Source: Clostridium sp. 1001275B_160808_H3 (GTDB taxonomy: Bacteria > Bacillota > Clostridia > Clostridiales > Clostridiaceae). From it: DNA of 64,000 nt. The stretch's first letter is position 1. Every line of letters starts with the position of its first letter. The stretch is from NCBI RefSeq assembly GCF_015550425.1, contig NZ_JADNAT010000002.1, forward strand, positions 199,100 to 263,099, read 5' to 3'. Below the pieces are notes generated by a model that was not told the origin of the DNA, made no database searches, and saw nothing but the letters and a program-made list of their open reading frames with translations. Shown here piece by piece: positions 48,541 through 59,074 of the stretch. The position numbers and the translations under genes are program-made.

Positions 48541-49251
48541 ATGAATAAGCCTATTATTGGAGTTACAGCACTTTTTGATGATGAAAAAGAAAGTATTTGG
48601 ATGTTACCGTCATATTTAGATGCAATTACAGATGCAGGAGGAATCCCTGTCATATTACCAATTATAGATAACGAAGAAGATATAAAGACTTTGGCAAATA
48701 AATTTGATGGATTTTTATTAGCTGGTGGTCAAGATATTAATCCTGAAATATATAAGGAAAAGAAATTGGCTCATTGTGGAGGTATAAATGTTGCAAGAGA
48801 TAAGATGGAAAAAAGTTTGTTAAAGGAAATATTAACTATAGATAAGCCATTACTTGCAATATGCAGAGGTTTTCAACTTTTAAATTCATATTTAGGGGGC
48901 TCTTTATACCAAGATATAAAAATAGATAGAAATAATAATAAAGATAGTATTCATAGGCAAGAAAAACCTTATAATAAGCCAAGTCATAAGGTAATAGTTA
49001 AAAAGAACTCTTTACTATTTGATATTATGCAAAAAGAAGAAATAATGGTAAATAGTATGCATCATCAGGCTATAAAGAATGTTTCTCCTAATGTAACTGA
49101 TGCTGCAATAAGTGAGGATGGAGTTATAGAGAGCATTTATATTAAGGATAGAAAGTTTGTATTAGGGGTACAGTGGCATCCGGAACATTTATATAAAGAT
49201 TATGAAGAGCAGTTTAATATATTTAAGGAATTTATAAATAGATGCAGTTAA
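48541..49251 (+). CDS. gamma-glutamyl-gamma-aminobutyrate hydrolase family (peptidase C26)
   Basis: A class I glutamine-amidotransferase-fold hydrolase of 236 residues. Nucleophile Cys in AICRGFQLLN near residue 107 and the His/Glu pair in QWHPEHLY near 217. The family hydrolyses gamma-glutamyl amides such as gamma-Glu-GABA. The PuuD route needs other puu genes that are absent here, so substrate is uncertain. GGAG lies upstream. Confidence 0.82.
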   Translation: MNKPIIGVTALFDDEKESIWMLPSYLDAITDAGGIPVILPIIDNEEDIKTLANKFDGFLLAGGQDINPEIYKEKKLAHCGGINVARDKMEKSLLKEILTIDKPLLAICRGFQLLNSYLGGSLYQDIKIDRNNNKDSIHRQEKPYNKPSHKVIVKKNSLLFDIMQKEEIMVNSMHHQAIKNVSPNVTDAAISEDGVIESIYIKDRKFVLGVQWHPEHLYKDYEEQFNIFKEFINRCS

Positions 49252-49431
49252 ATATATCAAAGTACCAGAAAAATACTTTTAATAACTTTAAATGGAAATT
49301 AAATACTATTAATGGAAAATATAAACATTGTGGAAAAGTGCTAGAAAAATAAGAAAAGAATAAAAAAGATGAGTTAAACTTAAGCAACGAAGAAAATCAC
49401 TTTTTACTTAAATTAATAAAGGGAGTAATAT

Positions 49432-49455
49432 ATGATTATTACTAGTAATAATTAA
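49432..49455 (+). CDS. possible seven-codon peptide ahead of the acetyltransferase
   Basis: ATG 49432 with GGGAG a few bases upstream encodes MIITSNN and stops before the acetyltransferase gene. It may be a leader peptide or chance. Confidence 0.2.
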   Translation: MIITSNN

Positions 49456-49503
49456 TTCATGAAGTTTGCAAGCTATATAAATATAACTAAGGAGTTGTAC
49501 TTT

Positions 49504-50010
49504 GTGGAAGTAAATAGTGTGAATCTAAGCCAAGAAGTATATATATCAGATGCCGAGAAAATATGTAACTGGCTTAGTGATGAGGAAATAACAAGTTATT
49601 TAAATGAAGACATTAATGTAAAGCGAAATTTAATTAACGTTATAAATAGGGTAAATATGCCTATTTTAACTCATCTTTTTAATAATAATTGTAGATTTTT
49701 TATTATAAAAAATATATATGGCGCAATAGGATTTTTACGACTAGTACCAAAAGGTGAGTTTGTAGAAATAGTTATTGCAGTAGGTGAAAAAGATTTATGG
49801 GGAAAGGGAATAGGGCATAATGCTGTACTCGAAGCTTTAAAAGTAGCTTTTTTTGATATGAGGGCTGAATATGTTGTAGCTAAAATTAAAAAGATTAATA
49901 AGAGATCACAAAATCTTTTTAAGGGCTTAGGGTTTAAGCAAGCTAAAGAACTGGAAAGAGAAATTGAATATCATATTAGTATGAAGTCTTTCATTAGATC
50001 TGCTGCCTAG
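49504..50010 (+). CDS. GNAT family N-acetyltransferase
   Basis: A 168-residue acetyltransferase. Acetyl-CoA loop GKGIGHNAVLEAL near residue 100 and the C-terminal NLFKGLGFK motif. The frame is open to ATG 49459, but no ribosome site precedes that, whereas AAGGAG at 49489-49494 serves GTG 49504 and gives a normal-length domain. Substrate unknown. Confidence 0.75.
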   Translation: MEVNSVNLSQEVYISDAEKICNWLSDEEITSYLNEDINVKRNLINVINRVNMPILTHLFNNNCRFFIIKNIYGAIGFLRLVPKGEFVEIVIAVGEKDLWGKGIGHNAVLEALKVAFFDMRAEYVVAKIKKINKRSQNLFKGLGFKQAKELEREIEYHISMKSFIRSAA

Positions 50011-50093
50011 ACTATTTAAATATTACTTTCTTTAATTATATATTAAGTAGATAGTCCTAAAAATAATAACAATATATAGTTATTAATTCTGCT

Positions 50094-50130
50094 AAAAAAG
50101 TATTGATTTTTGTTAATCAGTACTTTTTTT
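50094..50130 (+). terminator. intrinsic terminator after the GNAT gene
   Basis: AAAAAAGTATTGAT paired with AATCAGTACTTTTTT (wobble), long T-run. Confidence 0.75.
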
Positions 50131-50268
50131 ATTTTGAATAAATTATAATAATATTTATATAAGATAAAAAATATCATGATTTTAATATAATTTATATTAA
50201 AATTAGAAGATAAAAATCTGTAAGAAATATTTTAAGTATTATGATAAATTATTAATGGAGGTAGATAT

Positions 50269-50808
50269 ATGAATAAGGAGGAAAAATGGAAAGCTGTTAT
50301 AGAGAATGATTTAAGATATGATGGGGATTTTTTTTATGGAGTTAAAACAACAAAAATATTTTGTCGTCCATCTTGTAAATCTAAAAATCCAGTTAAAGAA
50401 AATGTAGAATTTTTTTCTACCACTGAAAGTGCAATTGAAAGTGGATTTAGGCCTTGTAAAAGATGTCGACCTGATTTAATAGAATACAATCCGATTACTA
50501 ATATTGCTAATAGTATGAAGGAGATTTATGATAAATATTATTTTGATGAAGAGCTTATTAATATTAAGATAAAAGGTCTTCATATAGCTAAAAGTCATTT
50601 AATAAGAGTTTTCAATAAGACTTTTAGCTTAACACCTAAAGCATATATTTCTAAAATTAGAATTGATAAAGCTAAGGAACTTTTGAAAACTAGTGATAAA
50701 TCAATTACTGAAATTTCTTATGATTGTGGATATAGGAGTTTATCAACTTTTTATGATAATTTTAAGAAAGTTGAAGGGATGAGTCCTATGAGTTATCGTA
50801 TAAAATAA
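50269..50808 (+). CDS. adaA: AdaA-type methylphosphotriester-DNA methyltransferase and regulator
   Basis: Repairs DNA methylphosphotriesters and then activates repair genes. A 179-residue protein: N-terminal Ada zinc domain with Cys 32, 36, 63 and 66 (FCRPSCK and RPCKRCRP) and a C-terminal AraC HTH pair (about 95-175). The first Cys of the cluster accepts the methyl group. It is followed 38 bases later by the O6-methylguanine methyltransferase gene, forming an adaptive-response operon. Confidence 0.92.
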   Translation: MNKEEKWKAVIENDLRYDGDFFYGVKTTKIFCRPSCKSKNPVKENVEFFSTTESAIESGFRPCKRCRPDLIEYNPITNIANSMKEIYDKYYFDEELINIKIKGLHIAKSHLIRVFNKTFSLTPKAYISKIRIDKAKELLKTSDKSITEISYDCGYRSLSTFYDNFKKVEGMSPMSYRIK

Positions 50809-50846
50809 TTAAGAATCTGCTTATAAAATAGATGTGAAGGAGTTAT

Positions 50847-51326
50847 ATGAAAAGTATTTTTTACTATGAGACTATAATTGGAGAAATTGGAATAGCTGAT
50901 AATGGAAAAGGTATTACAAATATTTATATAAAAGATAAATTAAAAATTGAAAAAGATATAGAGGTAAAAGAAACTAAATTAATTAAAGAGGCAGCAAGTC
51001 AACTTAATGAATATCTATCTGGAAGTAGAGAAGATTTTAGTATTCCATTTGACTTAGAAGGAACAGAGTTTCAAGTTAAAGTGTGGAATGAGCTAATTAA
51101 GATACCTTATGGAGAAACAAGAACATATAAGGAAATAGCAGAAAAAATAGGTAATCCTAAAGCAGCTCGTGCTATTGGAATGGCAAATAATAAGAATCCA
51201 ATATTAATAATGATACCATGTCATAGAGTTGTAGGTAAAAATAAAAGCTTAGTTGGATATGCTGGAGGCTTGAAAATGAAAGAAAGGCTGTTAGAAATAG
51301 AACACAAAAATATTCAGATTTACTAG
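50847..51326 (+). CDS. ogt: methylated-DNA-protein-cysteine methyltransferase
   Basis: Removes methyl groups from O6-methylguanine by suicide transfer to Cys 125 in IPCHRVV. A 159-residue protein with N-terminal RNase-like domain and C-terminal HTH/active domain (about 75-155, including the helix TYKEIAEKIGNPKAARAIG). Encoded between adaA and the AlkD-like gene. Confidence 0.93.
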   Translation: MKSIFYYETIIGEIGIADNGKGITNIYIKDKLKIEKDIEVKETKLIKEAASQLNEYLSGSREDFSIPFDLEGTEFQVKVWNELIKIPYGETRTYKEIAEKIGNPKAARAIGMANNKNPILIMIPCHRVVGKNKSLVGYAGGLKMKERLLEIEHKNIQIY

Positions 51327-51363
51327 TGATAATTGAATAGTTAATAGATAAGGGGGAAATACT

Positions 51364-52086
51364 TTGGCGTTTGATATGGATGAAAATATGATTTTAACAA
51401 TAAGAGAGGAACTTATAAATTTGTCAGAAGAAGATTATAGAAATTTTTCTTCGAAACTTTTACCAGGAGTTAAAAATATACTTGGAGTTAGGCTCCCAGC
51501 ATTGAGAAAAATTGCAAAAAGTATTGCTAAAGAAGATTGGAAAAGTTACTTGAATAATGCAAGGGATGATTACTTTGAAGAAGTAATGTTACAAGGTATG
51601 GTAATTGGATATATTAATAATATTGATATAGATGAAATTATAAGTCTTATTAGAAAATATGTACCCAAAATCAATAATTGGTCTGTTTGTGATAGCTTTT
51701 GCAATGGCCTAAAAATTACTAGTAAAAATAAAGAAAGAATGTGGAATTTTTTACAAGAGTATTTTTCATCAAGTGATGAATTTGAAGTAAGGTTTGCGGT
51801 AGTAATGCTATTAAATTTTTATGTTGAGGAAGAGTATATTGAGCTTGTCTTAAGTAATTTAGATAAAATAAAGCATGATGGATATTATGTTAAAATGGCT
51901 GTTGCTTGGGCAATTTCTATTTGTTATGTGAAGTTTAGTGAGATAACTTTCAATTATCTAAAAGAAAACAACTTAGATTATTTTACATACAATAAATCAT
52001 TACAAAAAATCTGTGAATCTTTAAAAGTTTCTAAAGAAGAGAAAAATATTATTAGAGGCATGAAGAAAAAGGTAAATAATAAATAA
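51364..52086 (+). CDS. AlkD-like DNA alkylation repair protein
   Basis: A 240-residue HEAT-repeat protein of the AlkC/AlkD glycosylase family, excising alkylated purines. TTG 51364 is preceded by AGGGGG; ATG 51376 is the alternative. The helical repeats and LPGVKNILGVRLPALRKIAK near residue 35 are typical. It completes a three-gene alkylation-damage set. Confidence 0.85.
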   Translation: MAFDMDENMILTIREELINLSEEDYRNFSSKLLPGVKNILGVRLPALRKIAKSIAKEDWKSYLNNARDDYFEEVMLQGMVIGYINNIDIDEIISLIRKYVPKINNWSVCDSFCNGLKITSKNKERMWNFLQEYFSSSDEFEVRFAVVMLLNFYVEEEYIELVLSNLDKIKHDGYYVKMAVAWAISICYVKFSEITFNYLKENNLDYFTYNKSLQKICESLKVSKEEKNIIRGMKKKVNNK

Positions 52087-52094
52087 TGAAGTTA

Positions 52095-52133
52095 ATTAGA
52101 CGATTTTATAAAGAATTTATCAAATCGTCTAAT
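52095..52133. terminator. hairpin between convergent genes
   Basis: A perfect 12-bp stem ATTAGACGATTT/AAATCGTCTAAT with a 15-base loop; no clear T-run in either direction, so a weak bidirectional terminator at best. Confidence 0.45.
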
Positions 52134-52906
52134 ATCATATTACCTCCAAGTTTATAATCATAATCAGAAGTACTATTTATTGATTTTATAAAACTCCAAG
52201 TTGCATTCCAAAGTTTAACTACAAAAATATAACCTTCTAACTTTTCATTTAGATATTTTGAAGAATAACCAAAATAACTTTTAATCAATTCGTTTTTCAT
52301 ATTTTCATTTAAAAACCAAGATAAAGTAGCTAAATCAAAAAATATATCTCCCATTGCGGAAAATTCAAAGTCAATAAGATAGATAGAGTTTTTAGTATAT
52401 AAAATATTAGATGTATTTAAATCATTATGGCACAATCCAAAATGATATTCTTTAGTTAAATTATCTTTTAAGGAATTTAGCTTTTCCATTAATAAATTTA
52501 TATCATGATTAAAGAGAAAATTTGAACTAATTAAAAACTTAACATTTCTTTCAATTATATCAAAAGGATTAAAATAATTACTACATTTTAATCCATGTAA
52601 CCTTTTTAATGTATGTATTAAGCTGTCAATAAAAATATGTGAGTTATAAAATTCTATATTAATTTTATTAGATTCCTTAAATTCACTTAACAAGACTCCA
52701 GTATCTTTATTATGATAAAGTATATTAGGAGAAATATTAAAAGGCTTAATTATGTTTAAAATTTCATTTTCATTATAAAAATTATTAGTGTTATCTTTAC
52801 TTGGAATTCTTAAAACATATTTTGAATCTTGTAGTGTCATTAGATAATTTGAATTATTTAACCCACCAAGTTTAGTTAGTGAAAAATTTTTATGTATTGT
52901 ATTCAT
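52106..52906 (-). CDS. choline/ethanolamine kinase-like (APH family) protein
   Basis: An ATP-dependent small-molecule kinase of 266 residues. N-lobe with GGLNNSNYLM and VLRIP, catalytic loop HNDLNTSNIL and DFG-equivalent LIDFEFSAMGD, all matching LicA-type choline kinases. It may phosphorylate choline, ethanolamine or another amino alcohol; it also resembles aminoglycoside phosphotransferases. No lic genes are nearby. Confidence 0.82.
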   Translation of the reverse strand: MNTIHKNFSLTKLGGLNNSNYLMTLQDSKYVLRIPSKDNTNNFYNENEILNIIKPFNISPNILYHNKDTGVLLSEFKESNKINIEFYNSHIFIDSLIHTLKRLHGLKCSNYFNPFDIIERNVKFLISSNFLFNHDINLLMEKLNSLKDNLTKEYHFGLCHNDLNTSNILYTKNSIYLIDFEFSAMGDIFFDLATLSWFLNENMKNELIKSYFGYSSKYLNEKLEGYIFVVKLWNATWSFIKSINSTSDYDYKLGGNMILDDLINSL

Positions 52907-53143
52907 AAAATCTCCTATAGTTATTGTTGTTTATACATTATATCAGATATAATATGAAATGTATTTTAAGATTATTATTTATGTAGATTATTAGTTGAAC
53001 ATAGATTTTACTTAATAATTTTAAATTTATTATGTATACTATTATAAATAATACTAGTATGTACTAATATGAGATTAAAAAGTATTATAATTTTATTCGA
53101 ATTTTAGTATACCTAATTTAATTAAAAAATAGGAGAAAAAAAC

Positions 53144-53605
53144 ATGAAGAAGTATAAATTTGATTCAGAAATAAAGAAGCACGAAGGAAAAGATGCCACT
53201 TATATAGAGGTTCCTATAGATGTTGAAAAAGAGTTCGGAGCTAAGAGGGTAAAGGTTAAAGTAAAATTTGATGGTGTAGATTATAGAGGATCAATAGTAA
53301 AAATGGGATTACCTTGCTATATGATAGGAATAACAAAAGAAATAAGAAGTAAAATAGGTAAAACTTATGGTGATATTATAACAGTTGAATTGGAGAAAGA
53401 TGAAGAAGAAAGAAAGGTAGAGTTACCAGAAGAATTTAAAGAAAAACTTATTAAAAATAATGATGCATATAAATTTTATGAAAGCTTATCTTATTCACAA
53501 CAAAGAAAGTATTTTCAATGGATAACTTCAGCAAGAAAAGAAGAAACTAAAGTAAAAAGAATGGAAGAGGCAATAGAAAAATTAACAAATAAAATAAAAA
53601 TATAA
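53144..53605 (+). CDS. YdeI/OmpD-associated-like protein with DUF1905
   Basis: A 153-residue protein: DUF1905 beta domain (about 1-90) and a C-terminal YdeI-like helix pair (ESLSYSQQRKYFQWITSARKEE...). Families are linked to bacteriocin or peptide protection in a few bacteria, but function is mostly unknown. GGAGA lies upstream; alone. Confidence 0.8.
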   Translation: MKKYKFDSEIKKHEGKDATYIEVPIDVEKEFGAKRVKVKVKFDGVDYRGSIVKMGLPCYMIGITKEIRSKIGKTYGDIITVELEKDEEERKVELPEEFKEKLIKNNDAYKFYESLSYSQQRKYFQWITSARKEETKVKRMEEAIEKLTNKIKI

Positions 53606-53700
53606 TCCCTTAAAGTGTAGTGCAGTATAAGAAAAAATGAATATAGTGAAAAAATTATCAAAGTACTGTATAATAGTTATAAATAATGGAGGGATATATG

Positions 53701-54462
53701 ATGGATTTATCTAAGTTTACTGAGAATAAGGGACTTACTGAAATTGAAGTAAAAGTTTTAAATTATATAGTAGATAATATAGAGGATGTAAACAAATTAG
53801 GCGTTAGAGGGATTGCAAAAAATAATTATACATCAACATCCACAATAATGAGGCTTTCTAAAAAACTTGGTTACTCTGGTTTTTTAGAAATGCAATACAA
53901 TTTAGCATCATTAAAGGGCAATGAGCTAGGAGAAAATCATAATGAAAGAGACTTTGTTGATAGCTTAGATATGGATAGTCTTTTAAAAGAAAATTCTAGT
54001 GATTCTATCAATAAATTTGTAGATATTTTATTTAATGATGATAATAAATTTATTTTTATATATGCCAATGGATTTTCAGGAATTGTAGCAGAATATATTA
54101 ATAAGAAACTTTTAGTCATGGGAAAAAGGTGTATATTATCTAATGGTACAGATTCAATTGGAGTTTTTGAGAATAACTTAGATTACATAAGTTCAATTAT
54201 AGTTATTTCAAAATCAGGAGAAACTCCAATGGTTTTAAATAAGGTTAAGACAGCAAAGGAACATGGAATTAAGGTGGTAGCCTTCACAAATGAAAGAGAA
54301 AATAGTATAAGTAGACTTGCAGATATAAGTTTTAAAATTGATGACGCAAACAAACTAGATGATAGAAACTTAATGCCAAATACATTCTTTCCAAAGGTGT
54401 TAGTATTAGTTGAATTATTAATATATGAATATTATAAACGAAAAAATAGTGATTCTAAGTAA
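53701..54462 (+). CDS. MurR/RpiR family transcriptional regulator
   Basis: A 253-residue regulator: N-terminal HTH_6 (about 15-75, RGIAKNNYTSTSTIMRLSKKLGYSG) and SIS sugar-phosphate sensor domain (about 100-250, SKSGETPMVL). ATG 53698 and 53686 are also possible; 53701 has the best spacing from GGAGGG. It heads a PTS and sugar-acid cluster and is its likely regulator, responding to a sugar phosphate. Confidence 0.88.
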   Translation: MDLSKFTENKGLTEIEVKVLNYIVDNIEDVNKLGVRGIAKNNYTSTSTIMRLSKKLGYSGFLEMQYNLASLKGNELGENHNERDFVDSLDMDSLLKENSSDSINKFVDILFNDDNKFIFIYANGFSGIVAEYINKKLLVMGKRCILSNGTDSIGVFENNLDYISSIIVISKSGETPMVLNKVKTAKEHGIKVVAFTNERENSISRLADISFKIDDANKLDDRNLMPNTFFPKVLVLVELLIYEYYKRKNSDSK

Positions 54463-54493
54463 CGTGTTATCTAATTGGGTAACACGTTTTTTT
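54461..54493 (+). terminator. intrinsic terminator after the RpiR gene
   Basis: Perfect 9-bp stem AACGTGTTA/TAACACGTT (54461-54469 with 54480-54488), then TTTTTT. Confidence 0.8.
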
Positions 54494-54582
54494 GAGGGGA
54501 AAATCTATATACAGATAAATTGACACTTATTATAATGAAAATGTAAATGATTTCTGAAAAGATGATAAATGGAGGTAAAAAA

Positions 54583-56190
54583 ATGAAAGAAAAGATAATG
54601 AACAAACTACAAGACTTTTCTAAAGGAATGTTCGTACCTGTTTTAATATTACCTATAGCAGGTATAATAATTGCAATAGGTAACATTTTAACAAATGCAA
54701 AGTTAGCAGAGTACTTGCCATTTTTAAAGAATGACGTTGTATATGGACTTGGAAAGATGTTATCAGGGTCATTAGTTTCAATATTAACTAATTTAGGTAT
54801 TATATTTTGTGTAGGTTTAGCAGTAGGACTTGCTAAAAAGAAGAAGGCAGAAGCAGGTTTCACATCATTATTAGTGTTTTTAGTATTTATAAACGCAATG
54901 AATATATTTTTAACATTAACTGAAAAACTAGCACCAGCAGATGCGTTAAGAGGAAGTGGACAAACGACTGTATTAGGTGTGCAAATACTAGATATGGGAG
55001 TTTTCTTAGGTATTATATTAGGAATCGTTGTTGCATATATTCATAATAAATTCTGTGAAAAAGAGTTTGATGGAGCATTTCAAATATATGGTGGATCAAG
55101 GTTAGTATTTATTATTTTAATACCAGTAACAGTTGGTTTAGCAATATTATTTAGCTATGTATGGCCACCAGTGCAAAATGTTATTAATAATCTTGGGGAG
55201 TTTATACAAGGGTCAGGTAATTTCGGTATCTTCACATATGGAACTTTAGAAAGATTATTAATTCCAACAGGGCTACATCACTTAGTTTATACTCCATTTT
55301 TATATAGTTCATTAGGCGGAGTTGCTGAAATCGGTGGACAAGTATTTGAAGGAGCTAGAAACATATACTTTGCAGAAATGGCTGATCCAACTATAGCTAA
55401 GCTTTCAGCATCAGTAATTTGGGATGCTAGAGGACTTTCAAAGATGTTTGGTCTAATAGGTGCATGTCTAGCTATGTACCACACAGCATTACCAAAGAAC
55501 AAAACTAAGATAAAGGCAATATTAATTCCAGCAGCTGTTACATCAATTTTAGCAGGGGTTACAGAACCAATAGAATTTTCATTCATGTTTGTAGCACCAG
55601 TATTATTCGTAATTCATGCAGTATTAAGTGGACTAGGAATGGTTGTATTAAACGTTTTAGGAGTTACAGCAATAGGACCAAATGGATTAATAGACTTCTT
55701 ATTATATAATCTTCCACTTGGAATAGAAAAAACTGGCTGGCCAATGTATATATTAGTTGGTTTAGGACAATTTGTAGTTTATTATGTAGTATTCAGATTT
55801 GTAATAGCTAAATTTAAGCTAAAAACTCCAGGTAGAGAAGAAGATGGAGATACAAAGCTTTATACAAAGAGTGATTATAAAGAAAAAAATTCAACTAAGG
55901 ATAATTCAGCAACTGCTACTGGAAGCAAGGATGCTGACAATGCAGGATTAGCACCTATAATAGTAGAAGGTCTTGGTGGAACAGAGAATATAGTAAAGGT
56001 TGATAACTGTTTTACAAGATTAAGATTAATAGTAAAGGATTCATCATTAGTTAATGAAGCTTTATTAAAAAATGAAACTGCAGCAAATGGTGTTGTAATA
56101 AAAGGTGAAAACGTACAAGTAATTTATGGTTTAAGAGTTACTGGAGTAAGAAAAAGCGTGGATGAATATCTTGGAATAGAAGTAAATTAA
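54583..56190 (+). CDS. alpha-glucoside PTS enzyme IICB (MalX/GlvC type)
   Basis: Imports and phosphorylates an alpha-glucoside at the membrane. A 535-residue IIC-IIB protein: IIC (about 1-410) with many hydrophobic segments and TEPIEFSFMF, then IIB (about 455-535) with phospho-Cys in DNCFTRLRL. There is no IIA domain, so an unlinked IIA-Glc is needed, for example that of BglF or Crr. The frame is open to 54547, but GGAGG fixes ATG 54583. Part of the cluster with the GH4 enzyme. Confidence 0.9.
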   Translation: MKEKIMNKLQDFSKGMFVPVLILPIAGIIIAIGNILTNAKLAEYLPFLKNDVVYGLGKMLSGSLVSILTNLGIIFCVGLAVGLAKKKKAEAGFTSLLVFLVFINAMNIFLTLTEKLAPADALRGSGQTTVLGVQILDMGVFLGIILGIVVAYIHNKFCEKEFDGAFQIYGGSRLVFIILIPVTVGLAILFSYVWPPVQNVINNLGEFIQGSGNFGIFTYGTLERLLIPTGLHHLVYTPFLYSSLGGVAEIGGQVFEGARNIYFAEMADPTIAKLSASVIWDARGLSKMFGLIGACLAMYHTALPKNKTKIKAILIPAAVTSILAGVTEPIEFSFMFVAPVLFVIHAVLSGLGMVVLNVLGVTAIGPNGLIDFLLYNLPLGIEKTGWPMYILVGLGQFVVYYVVFRFVIAKFKLKTPGREEDGDTKLYTKSDYKEKNSTKDNSATATGSKDADNAGLAPIIVEGLGGTENIVKVDNCFTRLRLIVKDSSLVNEALLKNETAANGVVIKGENVQVIYGLRVTGVRKSVDEYLGIEVN

Positions 56191-56204
56191 AATCTATTTA
56201 AGTT

Positions 56205-56237
56205 TAGGAGTGGCTAAAATTGGTCACTCCTATTTCT
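56205..56237 (+). terminator. intrinsic terminator after the PTS gene
   Basis: TAGGAGTG (56205-56212) with CACTCCTA (56225-56232), extended inward by wobble pairs, then TTTCT. It may only partly stop transcription. Confidence 0.6.
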
Positions 56238-56386
56238 GATAAGATTTTAAATTTATTATATATTAAAAATTAAATAATATATATTTTAAATTGGTTAATT
56301 TACTTAAAAAAGTGTATTAAATATTTAATATAGTATTAGCTTAAATTATGTAAAATATTAATTAAAACATATATGGGAGGTATACA

Positions 56387-57007
56387 ATGAAGGTACAAGT
56401 TGCTATAGATAGAGTGGGTCTAGATAAGGCAATAGAGTTAGTTGAAAAGTTCAATGGTGTTGCCGATATAATTGAAATTGGAACATCTATAATAAAGGAT
56501 TATGGACTTTTAAATTTGAAAGAATTGACTTTAAAAGCAAATAAGTCATTAATATTAGGAGATATTAAGACAAATGATGAAGGGGCTTATGAGTTTACTA
56601 TGGGATATAATCAAGGGTTTGATATCTTAACTGTTATGGGAAGTTCTTCTTTGGAAACACTACAAAAGTGTTATGATGTTTCAAAAGAATATAATAAAAA
56701 AATGATGATTGACTTGATTGAATGTTCATATGAAAAAATAAAAGAAATATCAAGATTTGATGAAGCAATTTACTGTTTACATACTTCTGTAGATAAAAGC
56801 AACAAAAATAATATTATAGATGAGTTAAGAGATTTTAAACTTAAGTTTCCGAGCATAAGAAATATTGCTATAGCTGGAGGTATAAACTTAGATATTATTA
56901 AAAGTTTGAAAAATGAAGATATAAATATAATAGTTATAGGATCTACAATAACAGCATCTAAAGATCCTATTAAGACTTTAAATGAAATTAAGGAGGCACT
57001 TTTATGA
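56387..57007 (+). CDS. hxlA: 3-hexulose-6-phosphate synthase-like (OMP decarboxylase superfamily)
   Basis: A 206-residue TIM-barrel protein resembling 3-hexulose-6-phosphate synthase, which makes or breaks D-arabino-3-hexulose-6-phosphate from ribulose-5-phosphate and formaldehyde. The active-site segments are AIDRV near residue 6, GDIKTNDEGAYEF near 63 and CLHTSVD near 130 (Thr, as in HPS, rather than Arg of UlaD-type decarboxylases). It overlaps the isomerase gene. In this sugar-acid cluster a 3-keto-acid role is also possible. Confidence 0.78.
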   Translation: MKVQVAIDRVGLDKAIELVEKFNGVADIIEIGTSIIKDYGLLNLKELTLKANKSLILGDIKTNDEGAYEFTMGYNQGFDILTVMGSSSLETLQKCYDVSKEYNKKMMIDLIECSYEKIKEISRFDEAIYCLHTSVDKSNKNNIIDELRDFKLKFPSIRNIAIAGGINLDIIKSLKNEDINIIVIGSTITASKDPIKTLNEIKEALL

Positions 57008-57546
57008 ATATAAGAGAGGAAATATTAGAAGAAGTAAATAACGTAGTATTAAATGTTAATGAAAAAGATATTGAAAAAATGGTGAATACTATTGATAAAA
57101 ACTATTCAATTTTTGTTGATGGAGAAGGTAGAAGCGGGTTTCAAGCAAAAGGATTTGCTATGAGATTGATGCATATAGGTTATAAATCATATGTTATGGG
57201 GGAAACTATTACCCCTGCCTTAAAAAAAGATGATATTTATATAGCTATATCTGGTTCTGGAACTACAAAAAATACTTTAAGTAATGCAAAGTCAGCAAAG
57301 GATTTAGGATTAAAAGTCATTGCAGTCACAAGTAAGAAAAAATCTCCTTTAGGTGAAATAGCAGATATTATTTTAGAAGTACCAGGAAAGGTGAAAGGTG
57401 ATGGTGAAGGCGGATCAATACAGTTATTAAGTTCTTTATTTGATCAAGCCGTTCACATAGTTCTAGATTTGGTATGCCTTTTAACAAGTAAGAGAGATAA
57501 TTTTTCAAATAAAGAAGCATTAAATAATCATATTAATGTAGAGTAG
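57004..57546 (+). CDS. hxlB: 6-phospho-3-hexuloisomerase-like SIS protein
   Basis: A 180-residue SIS-domain isomerase that interconverts 3-hexulose-6-phosphate and fructose-6-phosphate. Motifs: DGEGRSGFQAKGFAMRLMH near residue 38 and AISGSGTTKNTL near 81. Its ATG lies inside the end of the HPS-like gene (four-base overlap), a usual arrangement for this pair. Confidence 0.8.
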   Translation: MNIREEILEEVNNVVLNVNEKDIEKMVNTIDKNYSIFVDGEGRSGFQAKGFAMRLMHIGYKSYVMGETITPALKKDDIYIAISGSGTTKNTLSNAKSAKDLGLKVIAVTSKKKSPLGEIADIILEVPGKVKGDGEGGSIQLLSSLFDQAVHIVLDLVCLLTSKRDNFSNKEALNNHINVE

Positions 57547-57557
57547 TAATTTTTGAG

Positions 57558-57590
57558 AACATGTTACAACATAGGGTAACATGTTTCTTT
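57558..57590 (+). terminator. intrinsic terminator after the isomerase gene
   Basis: Perfect 10-bp stem AACATGTTAC (57558-57567) with GTAACATGTT (57576-57585), then TCTTT. It resembles the hairpin after the RpiR gene. Confidence 0.65.
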
Positions 57591-57604
57591 GGCCACCGAA
57601 ACTG

Positions 57605-57633
57605 TTTACCATTACATTTTACTGGTCTATAAT
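57605..57633 (+). promoter_or_regulatory. promoter of the GH4 to KDG kinase group
   Basis: TTTACC (57605-57610), 17-base spacer, TATAAT (57628-57633). Shows that the GH4 gene starts a separate transcription unit. Confidence 0.65.
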
Positions 57634-57689
57634 GAGCTTGTAAGTAAGAAAAAAGACTAATTTTAAAATAAAATGATTAGATTTAATAA

Positions 57690-59051
<1,362 letters not shown>

Positions 59052-59074
59052 TAAAGTATAAAAGAACAGCTACA

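Noticed and set aside
52106..52906. Aminoglycoside resistance kinase
   Set aside because: Motifs fit LicA-type choline kinases better, and no resistance context is seen.
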